Below the pieces are notes generated by a model. The model worked only from the letters and a program-made list of their open reading frames with translations. It did not search any database and was not told where the DNA came from. From Baylisascaris procyonis (Eukaryota > Nematoda > Chromadorea > Rhabditida > Ascarididae): a stretch of 64,000 nt of DNA. This document shows positions 33,701 through 47,836 of the stretch, piece by piece. Made by a program: the position numbers and the translations under genes. Position 1 is the first letter of the stretch. Every line of letters starts with the position of its first letter. Location of the stretch: NCBI GenBank assembly GCA_037389465.1, contig JAZARR010000123.1, positions 2,860,501 through 2,924,500 on the forward strand, written 5' to 3'.

Positions 33701-36700
33701 CAAATGATTTGCTATCGCTGTAGGCATTGAGAATATAAGACTGTGGAATAGCATTGGTGGCATAGGCAATCTACTTACGAATGCTGACGTTTACCGATCA
33801 CTCAATTCGTTCGTACGTCAAATTCAGCTTTCGTCATCGTTGAGTAAATTTCATATTACTTTGATTAACAACCAAATTACTAAGGTTTCAAGAGCACTTA
33901 GCCTTCAAATGAGCGTTTGCTAACATAGTAGTAGCTGGTGATATTATGCTTGCGAAGAGAAATGCGTTGCCATACGATGATTCTAAGTAGTTTCAATAAG
34001 AATATATTCATCTGCGGTGAGAACATATGAAGATATATTTGTGATGCTTCGAATGTTTTCACAATCACACATTGGCCGCCACTTTGTGGCGGATTTTTTT
34101 TAATTTTCGATTAAGATGGACGGCATTAATAAAACAATATAATGTACAAAAAAACATGGCAGTGAGCTTGCTGATTGTTTTTGGCAGTTACACTTGCATT
34201 CATTCAATCGCATTCTATCAAAAAACATAAATTCCTCTTCGATAATCAATGATATCATTCATTATCACATTCGTTAAGTTCAAGCATGATCTTAATATAA
34301 AATTCGTGCAATGAAGTTGATTATATTGATAGCAATGCGATTTGTGAATGCAAGCTAACGCACCTCACGAGCTGAAAGCACGGTGGTTGCCTAGTAGCCA
34401 GATGAGTGACCGCAGATAAATTTTCAATAAACTAATAGAAAAAGGTGCAAAAAATGGTCACATACATTTACGAGCAACATAGGCATATGCATAAATGAAT
34501 AACACACATATATTCAATGAAGCTAAAATAATGCGATATAGATAAATGAGTGATTAAGGAGGCATTTTAATATATAAACATATAATAAAAACAATAAACG
34601 ATGAGGGATGAAAATTGCATTCATTTATAGTTTAGCCGTTGGATTATGAGCTGCGTTAATATGTCCAAATATCTCAAATATTTAGCTCAATGAAGTCTTT
34701 TGTGACAAAGAAATTTCAACATTACTGAAGAATTCAAAATTTATCTCAGCGAAAATCAAACGGCGAACAATAAAATAATTGAAATGAGACCTCTCAACCG
34801 TATTGGTGAAAGGAGTAATATCGCAGGGCCGTCCATCCCTCCAGACCCCGAGTGTGGACACACAACGTTGAATGCGTCAAATGACTAAAGCAAATGCCAT
34901 CGAGACGCTATATCAACCTATGTGCCAAAATCACTACTGAGCGGAGATATCGCATTCAAACGCTCTCTTCATCTCACGTTTCGCATATGCAACTCAAATC
35001 ATCAATCATATTTGTGTTTGCTAGTATCGAGGAAATAAAAATTGACTAACAAAACAGGAATATGCCACAAATGATGAAAGGCACTAGGGAAGAGAGAGAA
35101 GATGAAGGAGAAGGATGAAGGCAAAAGTAAAACATAATCAGTTCCTAACATTCGTGAATGAGTCATTTTCTATGAAGTAAGGATCGAAGCCAAAAAGAGT
35201 CATCAATTTCATCAACAAATCCAAATTGTACTTTTTATTTCTCGTCTCTCTCCTTCCCCCTCTCTCACTTCCTTTCTCTTCTAGTCGATTATTATCACAT
35301 TTGAGTGGCATTGATTAATGCGAGATTATATGTTAGTGCATTTACGGTGCATTCGGATGGCTTTCGGATTATATGTTACTTAAAGAGTTTCGAGTTGCTT
35401 TTTTGTTTATTCGGACACCATCTGTGATCATAGTTTTCGTTCAACAAAAAACGTTGAAGTATCATCGAGAAGAATACACCATAAATAAATGAAGATATGT
35501 GAGCGTTGATCGATAAAACCAGTCAGTAATGACCACCTATGGGGTCAATTGGCGAACCCGTTTTTTCGTCGGTGGATGAACGGCCAAAAACACACGAGAA
35601 AATACGCAATTGAATGCTGAACACATAAACAGATAGGCTGCAAGCGCAAACACAACTTTTTTTTTTCGTTGTATTTTTTCAACATTTCAAACTATATGAT
35701 GCATGCGCTAATTGATAGAACGTTCGATTTAGCGAATATATATTCGACAATATTGACGATTATTTAGATGAGTGGATTACTTTACTGATAGATAAATATA
35801 GGTAATCCCTCGAAAAATTAGGAAAAATTTCTGAAAAATTCCTGTAGTGAAAAAAAAATCTTTTGAAAAGATCTTTCTTTATTTTACGTTGAAATAGTAT
35901 AGATGACTTGAACAATTTCCATCTGTTTTCCATTTTCCCAATGAGAGAGATTTCCTTTAACATTGAATAAAAATCCTTCGTATTTCATAGCTAAGAAAAT
36001 CTTAGTGATCACTTCTTTCGGAATAAACAGTTTGAATATGATGTGAATGCGCTGCACAGCAAAACAATCGATAAATTTTCGGTGAAAGACTGCGATCTTA
36101 TTTACTCGTTACACCGTTGTTGTTGTTGTTGTTTTTCCTCAAAAAGAACAAATAGGGACAAAGAACCGGTGAGCTGAAAGACGATTTCCGCGAAAGACGA
36201 CTTACTGGAGGATTGTTATATGTTGAGGAGTAAATTCAAATAAAAAAGAGCTCGAGCTGAAGCTGAAGCCAAACAAAAAAAATGCTGCAGAGGAACAGAA
36301 CTCGACACTCATTATTAGCACTTCACGGGGATCATTCATCAGTTTAATGTGAACGAATTGACAAAGGCGATTAGATAGAGGGAAAAGAGAGAGAAAAGAA
36401 GATGGGAAATTTGAAGCGACGAGAATCTGCAACGAAGCGATCGCTCGTCACACTAGAATCACACTCAGCGTCTGAAGACACTCAGGAAATCGATGAGTCA
36501 ATCTCCAAATAAGCAATACAATGAGCCTTATCAGCTACCGTTTCAACTATCCGATCGGAGAAAAAAATTCAACTCAAAACGACGAATATTCATTGATAAC
36601 TTCAGCAAGGAAAATACCAGATAAATAATATAATTGAAATTAATAAAAAAAAAAATTAAAAATTAAATGACGAATAAAAGAAATTATTCAATAAAACTAA

Positions 36701-39578
36701 TTTTTAGCTATTTTTCAGCGGAAATAGAAGTCAAAGAGTTAAAGTGGAAAGAAATTATAGAATACATAACGATAACAACAAGTGGAATATCCCACTGATG
36801 GAACAAGCACATTGGGTGTGACCTTCGTTGTCGACTTATATATGAAGCATAAAAAAAAGGTGATGAAGAAATCGCTGAGAGGAGACAACAATCTAAAATA
36901 TGTGAACGGTGTTTGCTCACTTGTTATATTTTATTTAGTGAACAAGTGAGAGGCGCTTAAATGAGTTGATTTGATTGCTGAAGTAATCGTTTTGAAATTC
37001 TCTCGAGACGACGACGAATCGACGAAGAAATAATGCTCAACTTTTAATCATTCAGAGTAATAAGTAGGATAGAATCAGATGATCACCGTTATAGGCGATT
37101 GAAAGCACGGTAGTGTTGAAAGCATTCATTATCCTTGTAGGGCGCCTTATGACAGAGTCATGTTGGCTTTTGGACACCTCAGCATCATCTGAGGTTTCGT
37201 TGACCCAGTTGTTGTTCGATGGGACTAGCCTGAAAAACTCCTTTTGATTATTATTTTTTTCAAAAAATATTTTTGAAACAAGGAGAAGCTAAATCGTTGA
37301 AATAAATCAAAACAAACCAAAATAGCCGACTCTAAAGCTTGTTGACGCTTCATAAACGTATGTTTTAATGATTTAGTTCAGTTGAACGGTGACCGACTGA
37401 TAACGGGTTTAATGGAAATGCAATCGATGGGGAGTAGCCAACCGTGTCATCAAATAACTGACTAACAAAGGGGACTTAAAATAGAATCGCTTATGAAGAT
37501 TGGCCATGTGTTGCAAAATAACAGCCTCATGTCTCTCCCGAATACAAACCTTTGTGTAATCGTTGCATAATTATATCATAACTAGCTCTTTTATTTACCA
37601 CACTTCAGAGATGTTAACAAGCACTGAATGCTATAGGATGGTTGTTTATGGTCTCGCTGCATTCTTAACGCATCAATCTTGGATAGTTCCAATGAGCTAT
37701 CAAAGGTAAGAATTACACCACAAAATCATCGTTATATAAATATGTAATTTTGTTGATTGTTATGGAATAGTAGTTATTTATTGACCGTTAACAATGATTT
37801 TCTGATGAAGCTTTATCAATTACTCACTATTTTTCTGTGTTACTGTTTTTTAAAAAAATGCTTAGAATCGGCTTGTCTATTGAACACAGCCTTTCTATAA
37901 ATGTTTTATCGTTGCTTCTTATTAACTAATTAAATTTTACTAATTCGATAAAGAACTTCCGATCAGTTGCCTAAAGAAACTGTAATTCCTCATACGCACT
38001 ATAATACTGATTAGTTTTTAATTGCTATCTCCTCAAGAAAAAAAAATCAACTAAACGAACGATATATAAAATTATTTAAGGAAGATCGCTATTATAATAG
38101 AGAATATCAGTGAAGCAAACGTGAATGAACATTTGATTGCGACGATTCAAACGATTCGCAAATATTTTGTTGGTGATGGGACGGACGACTGTGTATACAG
38201 CACGCGTTGATGTTTACTCGAGTTCTTTTTTTTATTGCCAGTGAGCAAACCACTTACCACACGCCATTGAAATATTCTTCGATGTAACCGTTCAAAAAAA
38301 GAAAACCCTCTCTAATGCTTTAATTTGTTAAAGCTACCTTGTGATGCTAAGGAAACAAGCTCTATTGTTAAGTGCTCCAAGAAGGACAGATATTCCAGAA
38401 ATTTGTTCATTGAATCAGTCACTGCTTCAAACGGCTGTCACAAGATGAATAAGGTGAGAAAGAAGACAATCGAATTACCTGTGCGTACGGTTCATGACGA
38501 ATTATGATGTCGGTTAATTGTGGATAAATGACTGATGACCGCTTAACGCAGCTTAATTGCTCTACTGCAGTTCAACCTTTGTGAGGCCGAAAGTTGAGCG
38601 TAGAGACGAATTTATAGCCATGCGCCGAAATGGCGCCGACTTCGCTAAGTCCCTATAAATAATAAATTTTATATTTAAAAAAAAGATCTTTCGCTTAGAA
38701 ATAGAACATGACGATAATTGGGATATCGCAATTTCGAGAGTATACGGCAAATGGAATTATAAGAATCGAATTGCATTATCTAATCATTGTAAAAGACGAA
38801 CGGGGGTAATTTCCCAACATCAACCGCCTAACAGTCGGAAACAAAATTTGTATTCAAATTCTACGCCAAGAGTAGAGCAACAATAAGCAAGTTTTCATCA
38901 ACAGCAACAATTAAATTCTTTCAAAGAAAAGAAATTCGACCACCATGAAAAGTATGTTTAATAAATCAACTGATGCAGCAGTGCTAAACACGAAGAAATA
39001 ACTCAAATAAAGAGATTCTTCGTTACCGTTTCACTAAAAAAAAAAACATCATCTACCTATATATAACATTCAAAAAAAATCACTAGCAAATAAATTAGGG
39101 ATACTCATTGTTTGCATTCTACCTCGATATTCAAATAACACATATAATAGAGTGAAGATTGCTAAACGATAGAACGAGAGATAATAATAAAGATCGGAAC
39201 AGGAACAATAAGATATGCAAATTGAATATTTGATAGAAATTATTTGCAATGAACATATAAGAATGCAATTATATGAATCGTGGAGATTATTGTGTTGAAA
39301 CGTTCAATTATCAATTTAAACATTTCATCACTGCAAATATATCGAATGAACTTAAGCATATGACTGCAATTATTATGTGGGATGATCGATGATCTTTAAG
39401 TGAACGATGATTGCGTATATATAAAACAACAACTCCACGAGGTGATACTAAAAATACAATGGTGCTGAGGAAAGCATTGCAAACAAATACGAATGTATAA
39501 GCAAACGACCAAGAAACGGCAGCCTCAGGCGAAAGAGGCGGAGTCTGTAAGCTAATTTAGACACGAAATCGATCACAG
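30726..39578. other. Gene-poor AT-rich stretch
   Basis: No exon could be supported. The stretch contains a short GA repeat (32809-32829), many A and T homopolymers, and a 99-codon plus frame at 33408-33707 (KYMNYLNWIKPEYRRRNLQR) without splice or family support. It may be intergenic or intronic to a gene extending beyond the window. Confidence 0.5.
32809..32829. repeat. (AG)10 microsatellite
   Basis: A perfect AG dinucleotide run of about 21 bases can be read directly in the sequence. Confidence 0.9.
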
Positions 39579-39598
39579 ACACACACACACACACACAC
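39579..39598. repeat. (AC)10 microsatellite
   Basis: A perfect AC run of 20 bases is followed by imperfect CA-rich sequence to about 39613. Confidence 0.9.
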
Positions 39599-39613
39599 GC
39601 ATACACATACACA

Positions 39614-42600
39614 TCGTCGTCCGAAGAGCGTGAGCCTGTGTGTGGCCAATGTCCAGCCGGCGATTAACGCATCCGCTGCTACCAACCGACTAAACAACTT
39701 TCTACTATACGATTGTTCGCATCAATGATGAACTCCCAATCCCGAATATACACTGCTGCCCTATTTCACTGAAGGAATTCTCAATTGATTTACTACCGTA
39801 AAAATAAATGGATAAATATATTAGGGAAGCAAGAATATGCGCTTTTTGCATTCCATTTAATTAATCCATCGAATTCATAATTTACCAACAAAAAAGTCGA
39901 ATATGCAAAATTTTGCGTTCGTATTTGAAGTGAATGAATCAATTGCATAAATCATTCATATATGATTCGACTATTATAAAGTGAAAATTCGATTGATGCA
40001 AAATGCGTACACATTTCTTAGTACATTTAAATCTCGAAAAATCTTTCTGTATTAAAGGGGTCGAGAGGAAATACTGTAGCGTAAATTAAGCTCATAAAAT
40101 CCCATAGCTTTAGCTTCAGTGGTTCTGAGATTGTAGCTATCAGATGGACAAACATATATGCATGCATATGTCTAAAACACTTTTGTAATGTAAATTTTTG
40201 AAATCGCATAACAAAAAAAAAAACGGAAAACTAGAAACCGTTGATGACAGTTATCAACTATTCTATCGAAGCAAACCTTGCAAAAACTGGAGTTTTAAAC
40301 TAAAAATTTGCTAACGGTCCGGGATGAATTCCAATAATTCCATATAGGTGAATAGATATTAACTCAATAAAAATTAAATAGGAAAAAAAGAGGAAGTGCT
40401 CCTGTTGAGCGATAGCCATCCCTATACAAGAGATGATGCAATCAGTAAAACGAGAAAATAAAACAAAGATAACGCCATAACGCTATTTATATTGCAACGC
40501 AAGCAAACGGCCTATGCAATATGTAAGCGAACTTTTTGAAATGATTTTACAATCATTTGTTACATTTTATAGACAACTGCATAGAGCACGTACTATTTGT
40601 GGCTAGTATTGCAATTGTTGCAATGCAATACTCGAGAATAGGCCAACAAGTTCATTTATGTGTCGATAAATGTTTTAAACAAGCACGAGACAAAATTCCA
40701 AAAAAATAAACGAATGCATTCATCGACAATCATCATAAGAGGGCGGCTGGATGATCGTCGAGTATTTGAAAAAAAATTTCTGAAAAGATAGAAAAATTCA
40801 TCATAAAAAATAAAATAATTCAGAAATATTCCCTATATGAAAAAAAAAAGTTTTCTTTAAGTTCAGATGAAGCACTTCTTTTTCTGAATAAATTTTCTTT
40901 TTTTTGCGGTAGGGGGGGGGGAGGTGGAGGAAGTTCAACGGTTCTGATCATATGTCAAAACAGTCTCGCTCATACTATGTGGGAGGTTTACACTGACTCC
41001 TAATTATTGTAAAAACGATAACTTGAGATATTAGATTAGCAGTTATCTGTATTGCAGGCGTTTCCCATAACCTACACATCATCATTGGCGCATTATGTGT
41101 CCAACGCCAATTTCTAGTACTCACCTATAGCACAATATATTCGTTAATACTATGGAATTGAGTGAATAGCACAACTTGTACGATTGTTGTTGTATTGAAG
41201 TGCAACGAATTTCTCCTATGAATGTAGAGCACATATATTGTGCAGCCGAAGCATTTATTGATTGCGGAAATGATGTTCGAAATGCTTGTGACGATATGAA
41301 TTCTGCCCACTAAACAATAGTTGCATTGTATCGTTTATGGTTGAATAAAATAACCGGATGAACGCTGACTAAATACTTCAAATGGAATCATACAAGTGGC
41401 GGAAGTGATTAATCATCGCAAATATGCTGTTAATATGACCACTCAATGCATCGATTGCTGATTGAGGCAGTCGGACAGTTTGGTTGTCATTACATTAAAG
41501 TGGAGCATCGAATTAACTGCTCCATAGAACAGGTACGCCATCTTGTGAATTATGATAGTCATCGCTACTATAAGAATAGGGAATACGGTACTTTTATGGT
41601 GATATACCATAATGAAACAATAACATCGATCGTTGCAACGTAATGGAAACGAACAATTTGTAGCTGAATGATTTGACACATAGGGCGCATAACAAAATTC
41701 AAATAATATCGCTGATGTAGAACTATGAATTTACAAGTGAGAAAATGCTCACTAAGGTAAGATCATCTCTACAATAGCCTCAGGCATATGCACAGCTAAA
41801 ATTCAGATCAATGAATTTCAATTACTCATAGAAATGGTTGAAAGATAAAGTTAAAAACTAAAATGTTGTCAAATTTAATATATTGATAAGGAAGAAAATT
41901 AATTTAAACCTATAGCTGAATGAAAAAAACAACATAGAAATCGAATAATCATTCAACTGAATCGCTCAAAGAGCGATAGTAATGTTCTAAAAGAATCGCT
42001 GAGGAATGGTAAAGGATTAAATCCGATGTACAACAACCAGGAAAAAAATCTAAAGAGATGGTAAGAAATATGAGAGAGCGTTGTTCGCGTTAAATACTAA
42101 CATATTGACTATGCGGTAGTAGCAGCAGAAGATTCAGACGGGTGGTTGAAACAGTCAGCGATAGACGTCAAAGAAGTATGGAACTAGGGGGCGGGCCAGA
42201 TGGAGGGCGACGTGCATCGGGGAGGTGCTTCCGAGCATATAGTAAGAGCGAGTTCATACGTACTTTAGAAAGGACGCACTACACTGCGAAACACGTTCCG
42301 AGAATCGACAGCCTCGTCGAGCTGCTTGTGCACTAACGTGAGCATACAATGGTTAGGGCACACTGCTAGCACTCTGGTCCTTTAATTCCCATTATTCACA
42401 TAAAAACTATTAATAGAAGATACAACTGTAATCTTTGGAAATCACAGCTTCCTTGAGCCTTCATATTAGCTCATCTTGCTCCGAAATACAGCAATCATAC
42501 TGTACCTGATCGACAATTGCGATTGTTGCAACCGAACCACTCAAGCTATTAGCATATAAAACTTTACCGAAGCGTAACAACAATCTAGACAGACCTACAG

Positions 42601-43034
42601 AAATCCAAAATTGGGTAAGTTAAATAGGCTAAGCACTTAAGAAAACAGAGAGCTTCATAACTTAGCAACAGACATCTTGAGATCTATTTGCGCACCCATC
42701 GAAATTCGTTATTCTGATTTCAGAGTGGTTGCAGTGTTGAAATTATCGCACAGATCGGCGCATATATACACGATTTAACCATGTGAATTGTCGGAAATGC
42801 AAATGCATAAAGCAACAAAAACAACAATGTTTTCAAGGAAATCAATCGACCGCATCAATAAATCTTTCACGTAAAACACCACTCAGCAAGTGGAGACGAC
42901 TTTTGTGAGCAGACATAAGCAATAAAAAGAAATTTCCAAAAAAGGAATTAAATAATTCCAAAGAGGTAAAAATCCATCCACTCAAATAATATTTAGATAA
43001 AAGGAAGCGTGATAAGCATCAGAACAAAGAGGAC
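39614..43034. other. Gene-poor stretch with one GC-richer ORF
   Basis: Mostly AT-rich sequence with no supported exon. A GC-richer block at 42120-42340 contains an intact 64-codon plus frame (MVETVSDRRQRSMELGGGPD at its start, 42142-42336). A G homopolymer of about 10 lies at 40913-40922. I recognise nothing. Confidence 0.45.
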
Positions 43035-43526
43035 TCATTTAAAACAAAAACAATTAAGAAATAAGGTGAATAGTAAATGCATAGATCGCGAATGATCGAT
43101 CTTCACTGATATTTTCCTATCTTGCAAAGGAAGACATATTTGTATTGAAAAAGAGAGAGAAGTCGATATCCCACTATGTGTTTCTTCAGCCGATGAAATT
43201 ACCTGTGCAAAAAGATGTGTAAAACTGTAAGTTAGCACAAATATAATGGTGTAATTATGAGGGGTGATGAAGTGCGTGATGAGTGCAGACAAAAATATCT
43301 GTTGCATATTCGACGACGTATACTGACATTTGTACTTGTGATTACAAAGTGCAACGCAGAAGCATTCCCATTTGCAATGCTCATATTTGTGCATTTGTTT
43401 TATAAGTAACACTTTAGTTCTATTTATTTCAACATTTTGAAAGACGATCGAATCGATGGAATCGATATTGCTTATCGAATCGGTGCAAAAATTGATTCGT
43501 TTAGCTGATGCAGGAATGGTCATCAT
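43035..43526 (-). CDS. Isolated 163-codon open frame, uncertain
   Basis: This is the longest open frame in the window and unusually long for such AT-rich DNA. It is cysteine- and histidine-containing (HCKWECFCVALCNHKYKCQY) but shows no known motif, and part of it is hydrophobic. It may be chance, one exon, or a relic. It lies in a gene-poor area with no identified partner exons. Confidence 0.2.
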   Translation of the reverse strand: MMTIPASAKRINFCTDSISNIDSIDSIVFQNVEINRTKVLLIKQMHKYEHCKWECFCVALCNHKYKCQYTSSNMQQIFLSALITHFITPHNYTIIFVLTYSFTHLFAQVISSAEETHSGISTSLSFSIQICLPLQDRKISVKIDHSRSMHLLFTLFLNCFCFK

Positions 43527-45371
<1,845 letters not shown>

Positions 45372-46010
45372 TGTTGAAGTCGTTGCATCAAAGAAAGAGT
45401 ATACGAAAGAGTATACGATCAATTATGCATAAATAATTACGAATTATTGGAATTTTATCATAATACACAAAAAGAAAAGATTTTCTGAACACTTGAGATT
45501 CGATTATAAAATCAACTAACTACGACGCTAAGTTGTTCGTGTTGTTCTTCTCAGGAATTGATTAACGCTTCCTCAACGGATTTTCTTCAGCAACATTCGG
45601 TCATAAATTTCAATTGAAATGATAGACGGATGGATGAGTAATGTTATACTTCACTTACATACAGATCGATATATCTCTTACCTATACGATGAATAGAATA
45701 TTGCTCTCATATTAGAAGCAAATTTTTCAAAGAATGTAATTAAAAGAAATGTGTTCTATTCATACTTCTGTTATCCTAAAGAATTTTAAAAATATAATGA
45801 AAGAAAAAAGAAATTTGGGTGGAATCATCTCGTTTAGGACGTTGAATATAGTTGGATGTGTTACACTCTAACGTGAATTACGACGAGTTTTAAAGTAAAA
45901 TGCCAGACAGTCTTCTAATCACCGCTCATCATTTCTTCTAATTCCTCGTAACGCCCGCCGCATCCCACACTCTGAAGCACCTCAGCGCTTCCGCTTACTC
46001 GAGAAACATT

Positions 46011-46223
46011 TTACAGTGCAATTTTTTCTTCGCCAACGCATTCAGAGAGGGCGTAAGACCGCACAGAGGGGTGGAGCAATTCGTTGTAAAATCGGATGCG
46101 TTCGTGCGGTGATTTGGGCGTTTCCAACCAGTGAGAACCGCCTAATCGGCAGATCACCGAAAGTGCAGTGATTTGCATTTCGCAAATGTCAAATTGCAGT
46201 AGGAAAAGGTTTGCAATATACAA
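46011..46223 (-). CDS. Coding-like short ORF, possible terminal exon
   Basis: The minus frame reads LSVICRLGGSHWLETPKSPH and ERIRFYNELLHPSVRSYALS to a TAA. Its codons use many C and G third positions, unlike the flanking AT-rich DNA, which favours real coding origin. No family recognised, no partner exons found. It could be a last exon of an unlocated gene or a relic. Confidence 0.3.
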   Translation of the reverse strand: MYIANLFLLQFDICEMQITALSVICRLGGSHWLETPKSPHERIRFYNELLHPSVRSYALSECVGEEKIAL

Positions 46224-47418
46224 TTATTAGATCAATGATCAAATAAAGTGCAGTGATTTGAGCATATATTTGTATGAAGTGATACAAGAAAACCGATCGA
46301 TATACACTACTGAAGGAAATTACTACGCAAAAGAAGCAGTAAATTTATGTAAAGGAAGATATATGCAAAGGAAGAATCATATGAGAAATTTGAAACAGTT
46401 CTAAAGGGTGCAATTTATTCTATAAAAAGGAAAGAGATGAAATAAATAAAACCTATGGAATAAATTATATCATTCACTTTTAATATGCCATATTTGAGAG
46501 CGTTGAATCTGGAATTAACGATAATGGAGTAAAACATTCATTTGCACATTAACACTTCACAATAATCTTTCCAAGATTGTGAAAATATTCATAAAAAAGC
46601 GAACATTTTTTTGTTTGCGAACATGACATATTTGCTAGTGAATAAAGCACGGAATTCGAAAATAATACACAAATTTTTAGTCGAAATAAGTTTGCAATTC
46701 CTAGATGATATCGAATTTCGCTGCTTTTGCTAAATATTTCTAAAAAAAAAAACTTAAAAAGCATTCTTTGTGGTCAAATCAGGAAGAAATTTGAGAGTCA
46801 ATAAGGTACAATCAGACGATGTAAGTTCCGGTAAGTGCATTTGATTTTATGGGAAGACACCTACATTTACGATGCACAGATACGCCATCTACAATACAGT
46901 ATGCGATAGTTGCTATGTATTATATACTGTAATTGAAGACTATACGTACGCAAACCTACTCGGAGAGCCGTTTTTGTCATAAGCAGGCGAATGCAATCGA
47001 AGGAGGTGCGAGTGAGAAGTGGAATATGGACAATTGCATATTGGAATCGATAATCCATGAGGGGTGGAGACTGTCACCGATAGGTTCATCGTGAGAACTA
47101 GTAGATATACATAGAACAGTTGATAAACGATCACTGCGTATCACTGCGTATACATAGAACAGTTCTTGTATTCGCGATACAGCGATGATGCTAATTCATT
47201 CATGCCACTTTATGTCAAAGCGCAATTACACTAAGCAAGCCTATTATTATTAGACCATCATCATCCACTCACTACCGTATGCAATAGTTGAGCACAGTAA
47301 CTTTTAGTAACTGTCTAAGATCACAATTTATCGAATAATAAGCTACGATGAGAGTACAGAACAGTAGAATATATCAAACAGTCAATTTTTGAAGTAATAT
47401 CTTTAAAATTCACTAAAA

Positions 47419-47438
47419 ATATATATATATATATATAT
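47419..47438. repeat. (AT)10 microsatellite
   Basis: A perfect AT run of 20 bases. Confidence 0.9.
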
Positions 47439-47788
47439 TTGTTCCATTTTTATGTCTTGATTATTACATCACATTATTGATGAGATATTAAGGAGAAATT
47501 TCAGCATTAATCGAAAAGCTTTTCAAAACATCAAATCGATGTAGCGAAAAAAATAAGGTGGAATAATTATCGAACATCAATAGCCTTTGAGTTAGAGACC
47601 TGATATAGTATGACTGCAATGTTCCACAATACAATCAAGTCTATGATAACAAAGCTCTTCACTCATAATAGCAGAATTATTGTGTATTTATAAGACGATA
47701 AGCTAAGTTACTTTTCTCACGTGCCGTAATCGCAGATTGCTCATGCTACATTTCAATGCGGTACCGTTTCCTTTTAATACAAGTATCA

Positions 47789-47791
<3 letters not shown>

Positions 47792-47834
<43 letters not shown>
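47792..47834. repeat. (AT)n microsatellite, 43 bases
   Basis: A perfect AT run flanked by non-repetitive sequence. Confidence 0.95.
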
Positions 47835-47836
<2 letters not shown>

